DNA of 64,000 bases from Endozoicomonas sp. 8E (GCF_032883915.1 NZ_CP120717.1:1841697-1905696); one strand, 5' to 3'. Counted from the stretch's first letter, positions 54,901 through 57,619 are shown. Numbers and translations are program-made. The notes: generated by a model not told the origin, from the letters alone.

Positions 54901-57619
54901 TGAGAGTGATCCACTGGTAACATTAAGCTGCCCAAGCGTTCAGCCCGGCAGAGGGGCGAAAGCAGTGTGTTCCATGTCGGCTATGGATTGGCGTGGATTG
55001 GCCCGGGTTTACGGTCAGGCGTTGTTTTCCGGGTCGGACATCAGTGATGAACAGTTGCTGCAGCTTAGTGCCCGTAATGTGTTTGAGAAAACGGCTGGTT
55101 TCTGCCCGTTGAATGACATTGCTGAGTCCTCATCAAACTGTACAGTACGCTTGGGTACTTCGGGTGCTGATAACTGGAACTCATCAGGGGAGACAGGTGC
55201 CTTTTTTGGGCTGGGCGGTGACGATCAGTTCACGGTAACAGATTTGCGCTGGAATTATCTCGGAGGCGGTGAGGGAAATGATTCGCTGGTGCTTGCCCCC
55301 AAAGTCTCCGTCGGTACATCGTTTATTGTTGATGGCAACCAACAGCAGATTGTTGTGGATGGGCAGGTAAAAGGCTCAGTGTCCGGATTTGAGTTTATCC
55401 ACTGGCAGGTATCCGGATCTGGCCAATTTATCCCGCCACCGGAAGTGACCCGGTTAAAGGTTACCCTCGGGCAGGTGCAGGTTAAAACCGGGGCCAGCCT
55501 GGGAAGCATTGTCGTTGGTGGCACCGGGACTGTGCGACTTCTGGATACCGGTTGGAACTCGGTGACCATCTTCTGCAAGGACGATGGGACCGGGCTTGAT
55601 AACGTTCATTTTAACCATCCGGGCATCAGGTTATCTGATCTGATGGTGCAAAGGTTTGAGCCAGCAACAACCTTTGAGAATACCCTGACGGGAGGACAGA
55701 TGACGCTGTCCTGTTTTGTGAGTCCTGATGCCTCTGGATCTGCCGAGGTTGAGTTGTTTGGTTTTTCGGACTTGCCGGACAGCGACAAGGGGACAATGAC
55801 CCTGTTGGTCAGTCAAGGGAAGGATCTGGTTATCAGAGTATTGTCGTCTGAAGGGAAGGAACGAAGGATTGTCGCCAACGACTTTTTTCCAGCGGGCAAA
55901 AAAACGCACCTGCTGGTGTCTCAGGATCAGAGCCATTTGCTGATTTATCAAAATGGCCAGCTTATCCAGTCTGAAGTGCTTGCCCCTCTGCCTCTGGCTT
56001 TACGCAGCAGAACGCAGATTGGGGACAATGCCAAGAGTTGGCTGGACGCGGTGGTTTTGGTGGCTGGCAGCGTTAACGCCAGAACCGCAGGTTTGTTGGC
56101 AGAAACACCCACCGGAAAGTTGACCCGGTTAAAACGAATCGATTCCCCTGAGCTGGGAGTGGTGGTCAAAGGGGGCAGTCCAAAGACTGTTACAGTGGGT
56201 CAGCAGCGCTTAACCCTGGATCAAGTGCATACCGCCTTTGTTGAGAGCCAAAGCATGAAATCTTTGGAAAACTTTCGGAAGGATACTGAATTAACGGAGC
56301 CAAAGGTTAGCCCCGGTGCTGCGGGTTCAGAGACCACCATCGCTTCGGTACTTGCAACTGCAGAGCCTGCTGCTACTGTCGTAAATCGGCTTACTCCCTC
56401 AAAAAGCACTCAGTTTACTCAGGCAACACCGATTCCTACCCAATTAAAGCCAAGTGTTGAGTCTTTTGAGTTTCCTGATTTTCCATTGACTGTTCTTAAA
56501 CAGGAGGCGCCTGAATTACTAAAGATACCGGGTTTAGGAGATCTGATTGACAGGGCAAACTCCGATGAGCCTGCGTTCAAGGGGCTCGAATCCCTCCCAT
56601 GTTTTTCCATTGGTTTGCCTGCAGGCGGGGAGAACAGTAATAAAAGTCAGTTTTCGTACAACAGACTTCAGTGCAATGAAAGTTCTGTCCAGTTGCTTGA
56701 TAATCAGCAGGCACCTCAACTGCTGGTTCCTCAGGGTCATCAATGGTCGGTATCGGGATTGAATTGCTCTGCACTTTGCACGCCTCTGGTGCCTACTGTT
56801 GTCACTCCTGTTCCAACTAGTCCTTCTTCTTTACCCAATCAGCATGAATGCTTTTTGCCCTGTAATGTAACAGGTTCAGAGTGGGATACCGAAGAGGGCA
56901 AAAATTACAATATAACCGAGTTAACACCATTTTCTTATGGAGAGGCCATCGACTGTTACACGCCGTGCCAGGGCCCGGCTGCTTCAATGGCAAACGGGTA
57001 CAGCCAGCCAGTTAAGGTCGATCTTGGTCAGCAACGGGTAACATCGGGTCAGACACTGGACGTGCTTCTTAAAGAGATCAGGGATTTTAAATGGGATAGT
57101 AAGACTGATGTTTTGTTAAAAGGAAATGACCTTGCCAATACCCTTGAGCTGGGCTCATCCGCCTTGAATGGGCAGGTTCAATCGGGGGCTGGGGATGACC
57201 ATATAAGGCATCGATCCCCGGGTGAAATGGTTTATAAATACGAAAAATGGGGAGGCAGAGACCTTATACAGGTATTGGGAGAGGGCAATCTGGAGTTGGA
57301 TTTTGGCGATGTCGCTATTAATGACATCACTTTAACGGAAAGTCTTGGTGTTATTGAAGTTGAAGTGAAACATGAAGGTGAAGAAGTGGAGGACCTGTTT
57401 TATATCACCGGGAAATCTAAATCAGGAAAAGACAGTTTTGACCAGCCGCGTCTGACCGGTATTCGTTATGAAGGTGGCAGCATTCAAAATGATGACCTGA
57501 ATATTCTTATTCAGAGCATTAACCAGTTTGAAAATAAGTTTCAAACGTCGGTTTCGCCATCAATTTCGCCGACTGCCGCCCGGAGTGTGCCGCTGGTTTC
57601 GACTTCTTTTGCCGGGTGA
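27935..57619 (+). CDS. Giant multi-domain RTX toxin-like protein, about 9,894 residues
   Basis: One uninterrupted frame of 29.7 kb. I number from ATG 27935 (MSGKNAKRPQ); an in-frame TTG at 27866 would add 23 residues. Reading order: unknown N terminus; degenerate C80-peptidase-like region (about 533-711); nucleotidyl cyclase (about 1112-1495); spacer repeats; alpha/beta hydrolase (about 3223-3459); unknown region 3690-4300; possible amidoligase (about 4569-4789); further spacer repeats; hydrophobic pore-like segment (about 6671-6909); RTX repeats (about 7004-8542); LamG-like domains (about 8606-8776 and 9241-9394) with RTX motifs between; Thr/Pro/Cys-rich linker; final RTX block and secretion signal (about 9729-9894). 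There is no N-terminal signal peptide, as expected for a type I substrate. The HlyB/HlyD pair at 17.7-21.3 kb is its probable exporter. RTX proteins fold on binding calcium outside the cell. No acyltransferase gene is nearby. A host-directed toxin is the best reading; targets are inferred from domain families only. Confidence 0.85.
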   Translation: MSGKNAKRPQVSEPDFSQFLEMADKGLSLEDRNTVHYRRLMESYSVFDAIQEKNSAKGWLVASQIEARAKDYLQQEPFKKDWVTAVLSPVQAFLSRILEEPPKTIHMLLLQPLDRIGLDYLQAWIMANPDYQIHLWQDHRVSLASLMRKYIIEWALADVANARDIEPFAGQLIRRIIDTQRRAVSHVLNSYDKGASIDRAVQDFLVSYTHASTKELAVEKARFNQQILYAREELSRLSDHGNRVNVRDIASLWPEGNILTSDYFNELLRGNINGAENLARFQILFSAGGFIVRPDSLPGINRDWLTGIELDGLPKEMLEAGIVQAVLESHPDRFPHRQDKLRQPLRSGYIDSLKLLDDLRPGVRQQLLAAARETRQPFRSINQTGLIPGTVQAGQSRGRLSASMMAARQGSPVAQRVLALMVKRYRFLDSALGGAEPYNWQETRRFYFSQLDAAKDHGFPLHLARIGAYRLGMLRGDESLNLFLNGDELLREAMADYIQSLGEQPVPPEQHLIGKQLASWGTLSTEEHLALAVDPQQNSLSFHLEKNNSKLKQYVLPLGHEGDIQAIAGFLHQSYPQATQWLSALSPDAGHALDFFAEPPSSGLLVLVGKLTEDGRLSGFSGSALAAGLSSQWLHESRHQIKIYCLADPALGNERIVGFFQEVLAALPEGQATLNTLEVARELTQVDDLGQPWVASVDARGKLLWQHGNGHHWAGYRTPGGQWKIQSSDFALGEQEVLPRNDISRAIDLARKHYRMVLRELGYVNQSGYLFSKSININNGELNIQLMLDTVTANHSNQPEYFFSSRDIRQIERDVNLAFTRLLGYSGLPDDMTDRFTVLVSLSPWVKNGLYFTSEGVKLVLDGSFLDSDLAPFQSTALAELAPASDRGSSILLHYLSMVIYERLQPEMFWNDFSTFHGDATGCQPLGKLTPVPGNIKDDTQAVSPLARQSRLHFVAESLTALIQNQILPPASASALNTLLYRQLPGNDLPDDRRLALYQGWSRRFQVIATAIKQQQEIADLQISLAKAEGWDHSGEREVLVNGSGQWFQLTRTRYFTLLQDYPTGAILEFSRHDPIAESLQQSDRQRRAPQEPGLLEAHPVSLEQWSGKLVQGDQAFAASGVPQALWEGFREIARKNQALIAIRPINPDASDLLNHGLGDGIKIATKGLSVKGKSADWGIQAGLIPFDSALSKVFGKDGLEHRSQIEKGDYQNVHSTHLPGMAAVQLQLDWSAIERRLEQGKLGSLTPLEDGSYLATVTRSIESSDGGAGARSVLFQYRLTRQSNDLWRVEYKSEDYGIEHPEYKTFRPLKVMAEVNDDGSHRLFTADIDLFALFKRLDSSSSDLNNGVREEADRIGRLSSANKGAGQFSSELARARWLSAYRRVTEALGTRERRKFDPHKGTLTHFQEDIIDQINEAAAERGLPKVCHHGTEQDNTKYPERDNKILFIDPEGRVYQTDTFEKVSSILKYYDVVGGFLTYRNRSYKPLDEVPSEISSRLGGDSRIGFRERFNLAPLLQILESGQLKEPVRPSIPDRAPVLIIGEEGLSYQSFGPGYMTEKSPGRLGIVLYPEGRFDFPARFISIEFDIARYDKGVRDNDFPTSRLQYDISKIADLFLTGRLNDELRALGKTAKSIRYASEQQVRVRVNPGKSLFESHVLIPNDGKPVVEIGTKGIESIPDSTLREAVSGLFGSALLRSIRSAGKDDFGSAGKIWKYSMLLSLGEYYGMDESFRLIPLHHPDETSLYDDLVAKESHNIRIRSEPHSDMFRAVRAIYQSGRLQERIEHIHKNQTRYSPLELSEFAGAISDYYDTIKSPDAQKKFRLALGVYRVRWLESLDKTRDKFKRLDVDVQQDIALIKNRAVSKLEDVAGKLQNSVRSSLVIDPALLSDLPVPSLEEYRDIILQQAKRDVDLGRVLHKKSSRAEEALKKIYQTLEKEDAIQIARERMARLLSEQILSDDKIVPDLMKIGLQKNRADLKKLFNTLVLKYGNIFKETLGFSMPPLTLEIDLSGNEGKEKPVYHEAKITWFSRNKASNEKEQLEANKAFLNVIADGLSQHARHTLLTQWNDQIPEKLNIQDGLRVFKAGNQLYAVGSTDKTPQQPSGQESVDLTGKGSQPPLALSIRNPESGHSFLIRQLPEGFLKAVRREAVRDITASRTLSIGITDVQSEVISKNLNEIFQSLDHRSGQTGLLARDFRNLHEVARIARIPASEPQPDGNDYTGLYPFRRLSLGGQVVVWVSPEYQKAVVDSGGNVRDELAKLNTLASHFTDCTEPFRQYSRLLSAATSPSRPVTLAELVRSGLMAGNSLREAQITLPQEARQLIVLKHPRQSGGQPLNQAVPFDRQASDDRQGSLSIIHVDPGYASDRGMTSNWLSQHTRLFSELTASAFQVAGKSSAFPEKRRTEQQTLIRKTLGFQQLNREPLPSDLLPVPKTSARGALWFEDVIQGVSLTSEPGVGYQRLLTAAVDTDETTDIRFGLKAEPGDNGGKVILVVPARQVGDKDYQQARQLLLGSFTSAKLEQQKSLSWVISDYNQKLKEATGNDQSAYRLENIIDTDIAIQPYERQTVAYVPTSYVETRYDSLADSFSVLGRLNTSPIQQDLLSRAKIIATGLARDISGKTPGRSLTAFLMHFLLTEYYFTLEKVNPAMDGFGLMVSPTDALVSVLPESDVETIKSYLGKGKLTDLTRQLSQALDQLSLGRFDQLPAGHSVRQDFDRAVAEVFDHALSLRYRGGKVLPAFQLAVTNTGSPWQPVISGSPELVLHRMMPQTLRQPVVLATAKSPNVLMQFWGEGSPLNQRSGSGILPADLLAQLSALKEGIKPGSGPAQNRLFFEQVDRSYRHLAESREHFSAELSTVISGLGQENLESLGRELVRVFSQDQDSMDNRPGIKKLAHRMVKPLAELVAGAGKRVTRESLESLARLMELSALRSLTIKLQDNLTINRIVLRTDLPMGTIDLSQGAPGQPDTLGIGAFDQFGIKSGDGYIIEPSQSSLSSVLLTGSGDDAMVFPKTRITWDSGIYKEKAISRGWSGSLQEDVTALIKLNGSGELGGKRRLAQLLAHEHRVDLTNGRNIEFVLRPDLKLEQSQMIAPASDGPGEPPVIVRLGMADRKQFTEKVFGSTVSRLFGLAAAHSSKLGTPSFQSQGEPMKTINSVGEKSKLSSDYQSVVLANDQIPPLDQLPASLIGRALNDQIYGSTDDRRYVDQSTNALLDDAVKRGNSEQITLEGTGGRLKGYFHHGNGGPAADKKVVLFLHGTHLSCEEQVKTAWMHYRNQGMDLLAVNGRGFGGSDGSPGMKGLTDDARTMLSYLINDRNIDPSRIVIHGYSMGAAVGAHLAKIAAVRQQLPAAFILDRPMASLGASVVAHGLSVVPGTGRMINRLAKRFNIRENLRKVSTHLPLMLFSDNENLGKQAEKLRKQLQQDGFRVAGEATNVEHEDTNRLMARYKDQIGLFIRSTTENPTPGTPPERKDSYEGAQSLVQDVWGEDPRHFDELGSRIGLFSDLQPTALPDEQDNRLYRTLVTEAPHDLKMFNGGKTGFEAALNWLVGQYPSTRASKVVGQVLEYIRQYPGDSDITEWARVLLDRYDGMEARNKQRFIAAISEELWQELSRQTQLDQPARQRMAEMAELAAKDKWRGDLVAADGLGDLVADKSGNPHTILDPSETDFEPVVRKRSRAIVRSDSGEDFYLVNGKDYQPSGTKIIRADDGKDSVGIVISKTCKRNVGASCSMRVLLSDQPIERRVIGVSPDMVGKDESARFQLYRYGAFKGEIYQIISESDSLIKGRQAVGANSLVATHRQIEQKKRDGGLGRPIPIPVGSVEIKDILVEKETGLIFQWEKDYKKAIQLADADPILKLETVSGQSVDLVRSERPDRPLPDLPQSPDISPWVLKKLKFIEGVQRRIQADNGESLPAMPGLDQQAIKESIPADVRETMIGSISKIIPVNEGPRPFVFVNKTEANRLATLFVDSMLEGSLSKIGILISRMERLGFSFDADDQSNMAFWYGKRPDTLLGYKKMVKSYTKQEVVTDMDLNGLTKLLSMGDELRKLSRREYPEKTKEVLYKLFRRNPVITSSYFAAGAQGRVYVFAEGGLRYDNYFWNVELPILRALQKERKVTDIRVVTGSPVKQPPLDQPLGKGLIDGITMKAPYGSLNAELKSKLPAGDYKKNDFVDVPVKADLVDRVLRKKIPFYLLRSELNTIVVKEAGGFRVSPWADGGTEKMIRVDDPDDPQKISAAQKFILANYGRFDELPDQIELTGNKIFTIDGNDRASVALKQGDRWVYLKQPDGLHSFGVRINTGDAKDKDVVLFNSGQTPDALLKAAEAASNVVSSSDSEKISYLAVIEESGDTIGLLANSPEFTDSDKYDDFVDRFRDSLIDYLSNNDIGKRFNQYLQNLTGRLAHPKKLSDLDSGLPEMRFPKELKLILVLETPESLSKLQSGKKKRRVQAFDPVAGQGNRSGVSGSITRLLVDPTLDNALGKRNYQYNFSRVAMEIMAATAPIAGNGIGSRGLVEVAKEVLNTRENLSDIDIRNEILRNSYFDIDGIPESLTQAYGELKANAKVDPVDWDNQPNRIGFEQEYLNIYVLNEQDDALPGGDQRRGLAISKFGHRGYPLLNISTDTHRDGTIIEVITGPLTLDEYNKKTYYRVMAKLKKSFKAIPQDGAESVQGFVDRFNKSLESLGDEAAAYKLHPNPYYSGDTPLKNIRFTRNEQREKWTVRNQGTINANYRAIGDPFTMLADLIYSDSQKSVLPDFLNAQVLAHEYAKRIDTGPVTENIKSFLVHLFFERLIIHGAPDPKEKTKTRMNLLFRFGEVEAITSILSDGEVDTLDRYFSREPIESLTDEMHGDILSRFSEEIAFAELKQSMLEERLKSVLEAIAVRKKYGAFQVPVLTSAFSGHRVTPIGEGKSELISLGTLNPGSRLPIVKTADGQHHVKIEIRHTQSQILSLIRQSPESSGMAGWLALMMNPDALGTNPEATRDFISGLAPTAANYKEINQADFFHEILRDKVVGLTDERIRQVEDILIDLSRKEDPGFIGDASRQYLLAELIRHRARELHSDLLYGQQDTGKQVIRLAQLHALSKTPPAGFDTVGGKTIRLEFDAQRSMRDYAQKDQNGLKTLVVGVRDDLAYDRDKSNYQVTYDGTDLNEIKIKTKGKDLLPKTILVIDKNHYRQALLSGSLIKHQLQLDIDEIVRQFSETGIAKKLEALVKKARKQLDLNAGRGIRIELMPEWSPVESRVLMYDRDDPARPVRVQLGTLRAQGENLPGLVKTLYPLALAGSYTDGHPSEQAATDPRRTLVNTVWNQNNRFLGKLGDTVGLTALYDPLPVLRSTVDSLYHRMLVGQEHDWRIRPGTVADFRAVFNHLPSAELRQVFARAFQYLGEMPEQERARFIFAVTSTYEALNHPVNGDRKKADALLKAIGPEHLTQMKDYGVSGQEKTLIAMAGALRSVLRQVRGNDGLARVEFPSSGQAVLVLDPSEFEYSGRQPLEFAISHYDGQQMQPVFRSEPAAYERLGFKLLIDNANAEFRLVRTDADSGIDRLVLNLDKAASIKPQVSPFLQSPQNIKTTEVVSSEQDQRFWLVRMKDSDLYGILLQNAKSDGEQPDEGSVPKHVRIVPFGETTTASHIQDAVAIDSKLNPSTGKPGTGWLFTASDPELRFILFHLPAGSADQEADGLRVLKKARHSLELFFKSTDEGKALKKRLAPLTTELARPVSLSDLPQISQAAGGKVSRVMPPQARVLVTLDSASDQSQRFERYQGQNGFVTIKIDPSTIRPGAEVSDSTQLFPRLASVFPEVLPAGGELEYENRIRDSLGLPALEPKTSDAIARGDEQLVVRSIEVAQGLRLTINEQGAYDPFKRQVVVAEMPPEKGGKPYARLVMDAVDSLRLEISDPESFKGVYGLDVETVSRVLSEALRDDQANGRYLIENLERVNQLLAKQASGEVPHFKVMNNELIEKIKTSAADFLNAEPTSPVRHREFVNLQSWGSPLSGLDRLMSSESEQRFLARCRSEAEQLALRYTPVDSQYRSHIKSLFTNFLFQSITKIARQVTPDVSAGFLPLTGVSDAVAGELPQNAAKELSKAVNKNQFDSFTAAMKAAARRITDFANIDKNALKGRLFDKTVYSVFADTLSLRVSKGEAFQLPVEPMSLSPRTSRTLIDPVAINEQQRQPLIKSGDRVFGMVSVDIERVASWQNLESEEVDGLLQLTRQSGIGRSDSEILTFIKNLEAVFSDFSTPPQSLSEDIARRVGELAPSDRNRLGQALIDRVSGEQKTDIIADRSQWQARSELAGELLKLELSDIAGQVTADERLEDVQCRRVDAFSRLTDVVTLSLDVRGTRVAVELNPTLTLDASWVDTRQNRMVIGTTKTQGLVAPGALALLKVLDRAIGGDHTGSDLVALGIRNNAESLAINDPGRVRVMPARLDVAAKLDRLATAAGLVRELDAVGSGDSKDSARLLRQKISNSVELLKTMSGDDSDWNIAREPFRKRLNAFSRTLNLPGPDLPRTVCRRAAGESCGRSVIETLDRVDDELDKALTSRELASLKQRLMASGTEGKAAELLKTINFFANQRFAAVSAVSPADDSKLQQKVMTKLVALLSSGKASSVEAAMDSVLEIYSKAGFEEDINDLKEAIRGSNEFKAIVESMVDQKGSHESSDALKQAGALRENMIDRWLRKHNVDQSPTLKKFQNVQAKLSAKTWFGSGQMAFGVGMGITGLAQSSVSLYNLNKYRDYLSPETYATGIAGVALGYTGSIYALSRTAHSALSKAAGFADEGLGLAGAAIENAPRLVGKSAITLSAKTTSRLARFVPMVGGFVAVAAGATALASSVMAVKDASKAGNSAQVAFYAVNAALDCLGLVLDAVSTVMEASVILAPVGFVLDIISTLFGLLQTIIGLFIPPTNARQDFDALMQSKAFTEFIDKLAGDAADEGYSRFAWRETGAQHLKDRFKTYEADLRTLRHQVVRDLESNGEKGIKIWDMDELSDQLVARTTDKDDYVVAKGDKNVYGLGGDDKIFLEMHRGKAFGGAGNDLLVGGVFQSGDAGNDRLVHALGKVIQRGGKGNDEMRPGSGFADIDGETGVDTLALPSPVLETHFEGMYQVQCLRTDLGVRYIDLISKLQYKCVYCYETATFSSPGVVARFNQEKLKTGLDGFPYLFEVDLSKQTFTNRLVELLKQQGDDFSILKDLYGLQKKGSLRVQDSGINFINYAGGPTAFLVYPYLFLEICAGHTYTSRSGLGCPDDEDVVPFSEILDTANDIQAFKQLPASEVYKVGDVVIALLSRKKVKHWEAKEYKKLYESESKDNIFALNADKHRHHSYNSLKADAKGRIYGVVNEKKMPGGGCQLLKQKTRCAKSSAAKTLENCCVFYEVKGIDYIENKDVHNGVLYIHTKGFEEKKSRSISMYFLSDKNDYLIKFDYEQLRRYANIKTYFDKSNGVRHTHLNNPVVRFYAGLMDFIGTHGVVRNVENVIGSAYSTKIIGDSQNNLMVGRSGRNFFKGSSGNDQIVTGTEFGIVYGGAGRDTVLIEASEKSRKYVDGGPDVDKVSYARSKQGLTIDLTRDKSQLSDKNGGDVYVNVEVFEGTPHNDVIKGNDESTTFIPLAGHNLVWTRGGNDTVLADGGRTEIWLETGSNKVFLKAGDHIVYGGKGNDEIYFSDTTHTQHWIQGGGGRDQLISTLRPRVQLKFRQLPVSTVVPSTQATTKPSELLLLESFLRKLYEKPTSLPQAKFQCSDFAPVRLVMDLANNALKLKVLGVYDAAKGETRIKPEDKFSRDSVFQLSFDLAGKQRVKKVTLGEFIKGEATINWSGVVQGVSMDSSLESFIATAAVAVDLKWAPEYKTKVITENGKRTEQVTTTYRGRCQSKWSAEFSTIESSPVTIDLTYKKAGRLQVQNVNTLVAQDGDDRITGNPGENNKIIGGSGNNRLIDMGGDNQFSTGMGDNTITAGPGYDTLLYQVMTRTWLKNQPFITYTLQSISVDMASGTVRHVWKADDRKSPDKSFSDRFTGIEHIVGTGNSDHYSGSDDNEHYTTGGGDDIVDMGGGDDLVVVLDSGQEAVKPSLNGGSGNDTLVFETRQGVWVDLEAGKARVGTGELFHVRGFERITGSAAGDTLYGDELDNVFTPRAGDNQEVHGRGGNDRFLLSEGTHRVSGDNGTDTLDYQALVLPPGTTGVMVLQDYQALSDSQGRFNGTRWFGPDWSDYVEQAGLPCPNDGTVGRPTNVSATCRSGFVVFRYEEKSTLPRARGIKDQLYDIENLFGSKGDDVLFLTLAEHLANGADGNDRLVDLSEGATLNGGKGKDILHASPRNDSLGSTTIGGPGYDVHYGGPGDDKMIADQDPDRLMGDKGKDFYLIDWQARGSEIADPDNGNMLMLRGKGVTFDTIGLVLNRNFSQLAFQDQGQFWVNITMDAVPRRVRPDGSLDTGHFVEALHQHFPYLRIEDTEKGNKTSSAPLTKQDLKLFYQDRLIKDIRLDNILIAEADSQVVHAGIGNDDLMALGCRKPKQTEGFSGCHYKLYGEEGHDTFLVRNATADVYPGPGHNRLAAGERARVFVSFDPGQSQTFGLSLPSPPEQLRSISWQSVEPEQLVSHGGPLPGENSAGFKNARQLTERSQWLEIPGLVTGGAMTLSLQLRVSGLDQAFLPIIYFADDVGRHGIRVDKTGRDDLELTLSDAASETIFHGRVSDFFQDGQWLHLALRVNRAGTVGIYKDGKNVLEGVRVDVPKRMVRSVNFLGREAVGTQNPSNATLSVAGLMVVDHSMTDEAISQLAKSPSGNLVKLSSECDSVEVALTHYPDYLELGARYYLDGQDTVRDWLKSVERLPGIVPEPDGRHVFVADKNSKKGLFQQGDGYSEIVEAPGRADLLVVDVNRDSQAVFRKEHDDLMIYLFKDGENLETTSLTSISDRRRYQNYFNSKHSDRVERIELDHRVLRLEDIWSLTRDFPQPLQILNRARLEEVRVLERQGQLLLFFGGNHFPLGMTLGQLWPVVWDNYESDPLVTLSCPSVQPGRGAKAVCSMSAMDWRGLARVYGQALFSGSDISDEQLLQLSARNVFEKTAGFCPLNDIAESSSNCTVRLGTSGADNWNSSGETGAFFGLGGDDQFTVTDLRWNYLGGGEGNDSLVLAPKVSVGTSFIVDGNQQQIVVDGQVKGSVSGFEFIHWQVSGSGQFIPPPEVTRLKVTLGQVQVKTGASLGSIVVGGTGTVRLLDTGWNSVTIFCKDDGTGLDNVHFNHPGIRLSDLMVQRFEPATTFENTLTGGQMTLSCFVSPDASGSAEVELFGFSDLPDSDKGTMTLLVSQGKDLVIRVLSSEGKERRIVANDFFPAGKKTHLLVSQDQSHLLIYQNGQLIQSEVLAPLPLALRSRTQIGDNAKSWLDAVVLVAGSVNARTAGLLAETPTGKLTRLKRIDSPELGVVVKGGSPKTVTVGQQRLTLDQVHTAFVESQSMKSLENFRKDTELTEPKVSPGAAGSETTIASVLATAEPAATVVNRLTPSKSTQFTQATPIPTQLKPSVESFEFPDFPLTVLKQEAPELLKIPGLGDLIDRANSDEPAFKGLESLPCFSIGLPAGGENSNKSQFSYNRLQCNESSVQLLDNQQAPQLLVPQGHQWSVSGLNCSALCTPLVPTVVTPVPTSPSSLPNQHECFLPCNVTGSEWDTEEGKNYNITELTPFSYGEAIDCYTPCQGPAASMANGYSQPVKVDLGQQRVTSGQTLDVLLKEIRDFKWDSKTDVLLKGNDLANTLELGSSALNGQVQSGAGDDHIRHRSPGEMVYKYEKWGGRDLIQVLGEGNLELDFGDVAINDITLTESLGVIEVEVKHEGEEVEDLFYITGKSKSGKDSFDQPRLTGIRYEGGSIQNDDLNILIQSINQFENKFQTSVSPSISPTAARSVPLVSTSFAG
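29530..30066 (+). other. Domain: C80 (MARTX CPD)-like fold lacking catalytic His
   Basis: Residues about 533-711 follow the layout of the MARTX cysteine protease domain. LVLVGKLTEDGRLSGFSGSA stands where that family has LVGHGR...RLSGYSADEL. IKIYCLADPAL stands where it has the strand ending in the catalytic Cys. The end resembles VDEAG..W...VSLSWDEQG (here VDDLGQPWVASVDARGKLLW). The His is Lys610; Cys645 is near but not exactly at the Cys position. Autoprocessing is therefore doubtful. The match is from memory of the family, not from an alignment. Confidence 0.5.
31270..32420 (+). other. Domain: edema factor/CyaA/ExoY-type nucleotidyl cyclase
   Basis: Residues about 1112-1495. Conserved blocks in order: LIAIRPINPDASDLL, IATKGLSVKGKSADWGIQAG (Lys1167, Lys1172, Lys1174), LFTADIDLFALF (Asp1328, Asp1330) and HHGTEQDNTKYPERDNKILF (His1430, Asn1436, Glu1441, Asp1443). 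These equal K346, K353, D491, D493, H577, N583, E588 and D590 of anthrax edema factor, with identical spacing in the last block. The edema factor His351 position is Lys1172. The family makes cAMP or other cyclic nucleotides inside host cells after activation by calmodulin or actin; which activator applies here is unknown. Confidence 0.9.
37600..38310 (+). other. Domain: alpha/beta hydrolase
   Basis: Residues about 3223-3459. KVVLFLHGTHLS gives the oxyanion-hole HG (His3256), VNGRGFGGSDGSPG a typical loop, and IVIHGYSMGAAVGAHLA the nucleophile elbow (Ser3328). Asp3406 in MLFSDNENLG and His3437 in NVEHEDTNRLM complete a triad in the normal order. Several MARTX toxins carry an alpha/beta hydrolase effector, there a phospholipase acting on PI3P. 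Substrate here is not deducible. Confidence 0.85.
41640..42300 (+). other. Domain: possible amidoligase (glutamine-synthetase/GCS-like)
   Basis: Residues about 4569-4789. IGFEQEYLNIYVL (Glu4578-x-Glu4580) resembles the metal-binding G-x-E-x-E strand of the amidoligase superfamily. DTHRDGTIIEVITGPL (Glu4630) resembles the later D-G...E-I/V-x-(S/T)-x-P-L strand, followed by a helix that closes the active site in that family. The actin cross-linking domain of MARTX toxins belongs to the same fold class. The call rests on two motifs only. Confidence 0.4.
47945..48660 (+). other. Domain: hydrophobic pore-like region (TcdA/TcdB/Mcf type)
   Basis: Residues about 6671-6909 are the only extended hydrophobic stretch in the protein. 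They contain several Gly/Ala-rich helices (MAFGVGMGITGLAQSSVSLY, GIAGVALGYTGSIYALSRTA, FVPMVGGFVAVAAGATALAS) and the long DAVSTVMEASVILAPVGFVL segment. This is reminiscent of the pore-forming segment of TcdA/TcdB and Mcf/FitD toxins, which inserts in the endosomal membrane. It lies between the putative effector half and the RTX half. Confidence 0.5.
48945..53560 (+). other. Domain: RTX calcium-binding repeat region
   Basis: Residues about 7004-8542 contain dozens of GGxGxD-type nonapeptides in clusters. Examples are GGAGNDLLVGG, GGKGNDEM, GGKGNDEIYF, GGGDDIVDMGGGDDLVVV, GGSGNDTLVF and GGPGDDKM. Non-repeat stretches of about 200-400 residues interrupt them. More occur at about 9075-9115 (GLGGDDQF, GGGEGNDSLVL). 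They bind calcium and drive folding after export. Confidence 0.92.
53750..54260 (+). other. Domain: LamG/concanavalin A-like, first copy
   Basis: Residues about 8606-8776. The jelly-roll pattern is visible: WLEIPGLVTGGAMTLSLQLR, then GIRVDKTGRDDLELTLS, then GQWLHLALRVNRAGTVGIYK with DGK, and a final VAGLMVVDHSMTDEAISQLA. Such domains bind glycans or proteins and may serve for host-surface recognition. Confidence 0.65.
55655..56115 (+). other. Domain: LamG-like, second copy
   Basis: Residues about 9241-9394 repeat the plan of the first copy: FENTLTGGQMTLSCFVSPDA, TLLVSQGKDLVIRVLSSEGK, KTHLLVSQDQSHLLIYQNGQ and LDAVVLVAGSVNARTAGLLA, followed as in copy one by TPTGKL (SPSGNL in copy one). The shared ending supports internal duplication. 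Confidence 0.55.
57120..57616 (+). other. Domain: C-terminal RTX block and type I secretion signal
   Basis: Residues about 9729-9894. VQSGAGDDHIRH is followed by YKYEKWGGRDLIQV and GEGNLELDFGDVAINDITLT, the capping sequence usual after terminal RTX repeats. Near the end comes DDLNILIQSINQFENKFQ, of the LIQAMxxF kind found in many type I substrates, then a Ser/Pro-rich tail. Confidence 0.75.
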
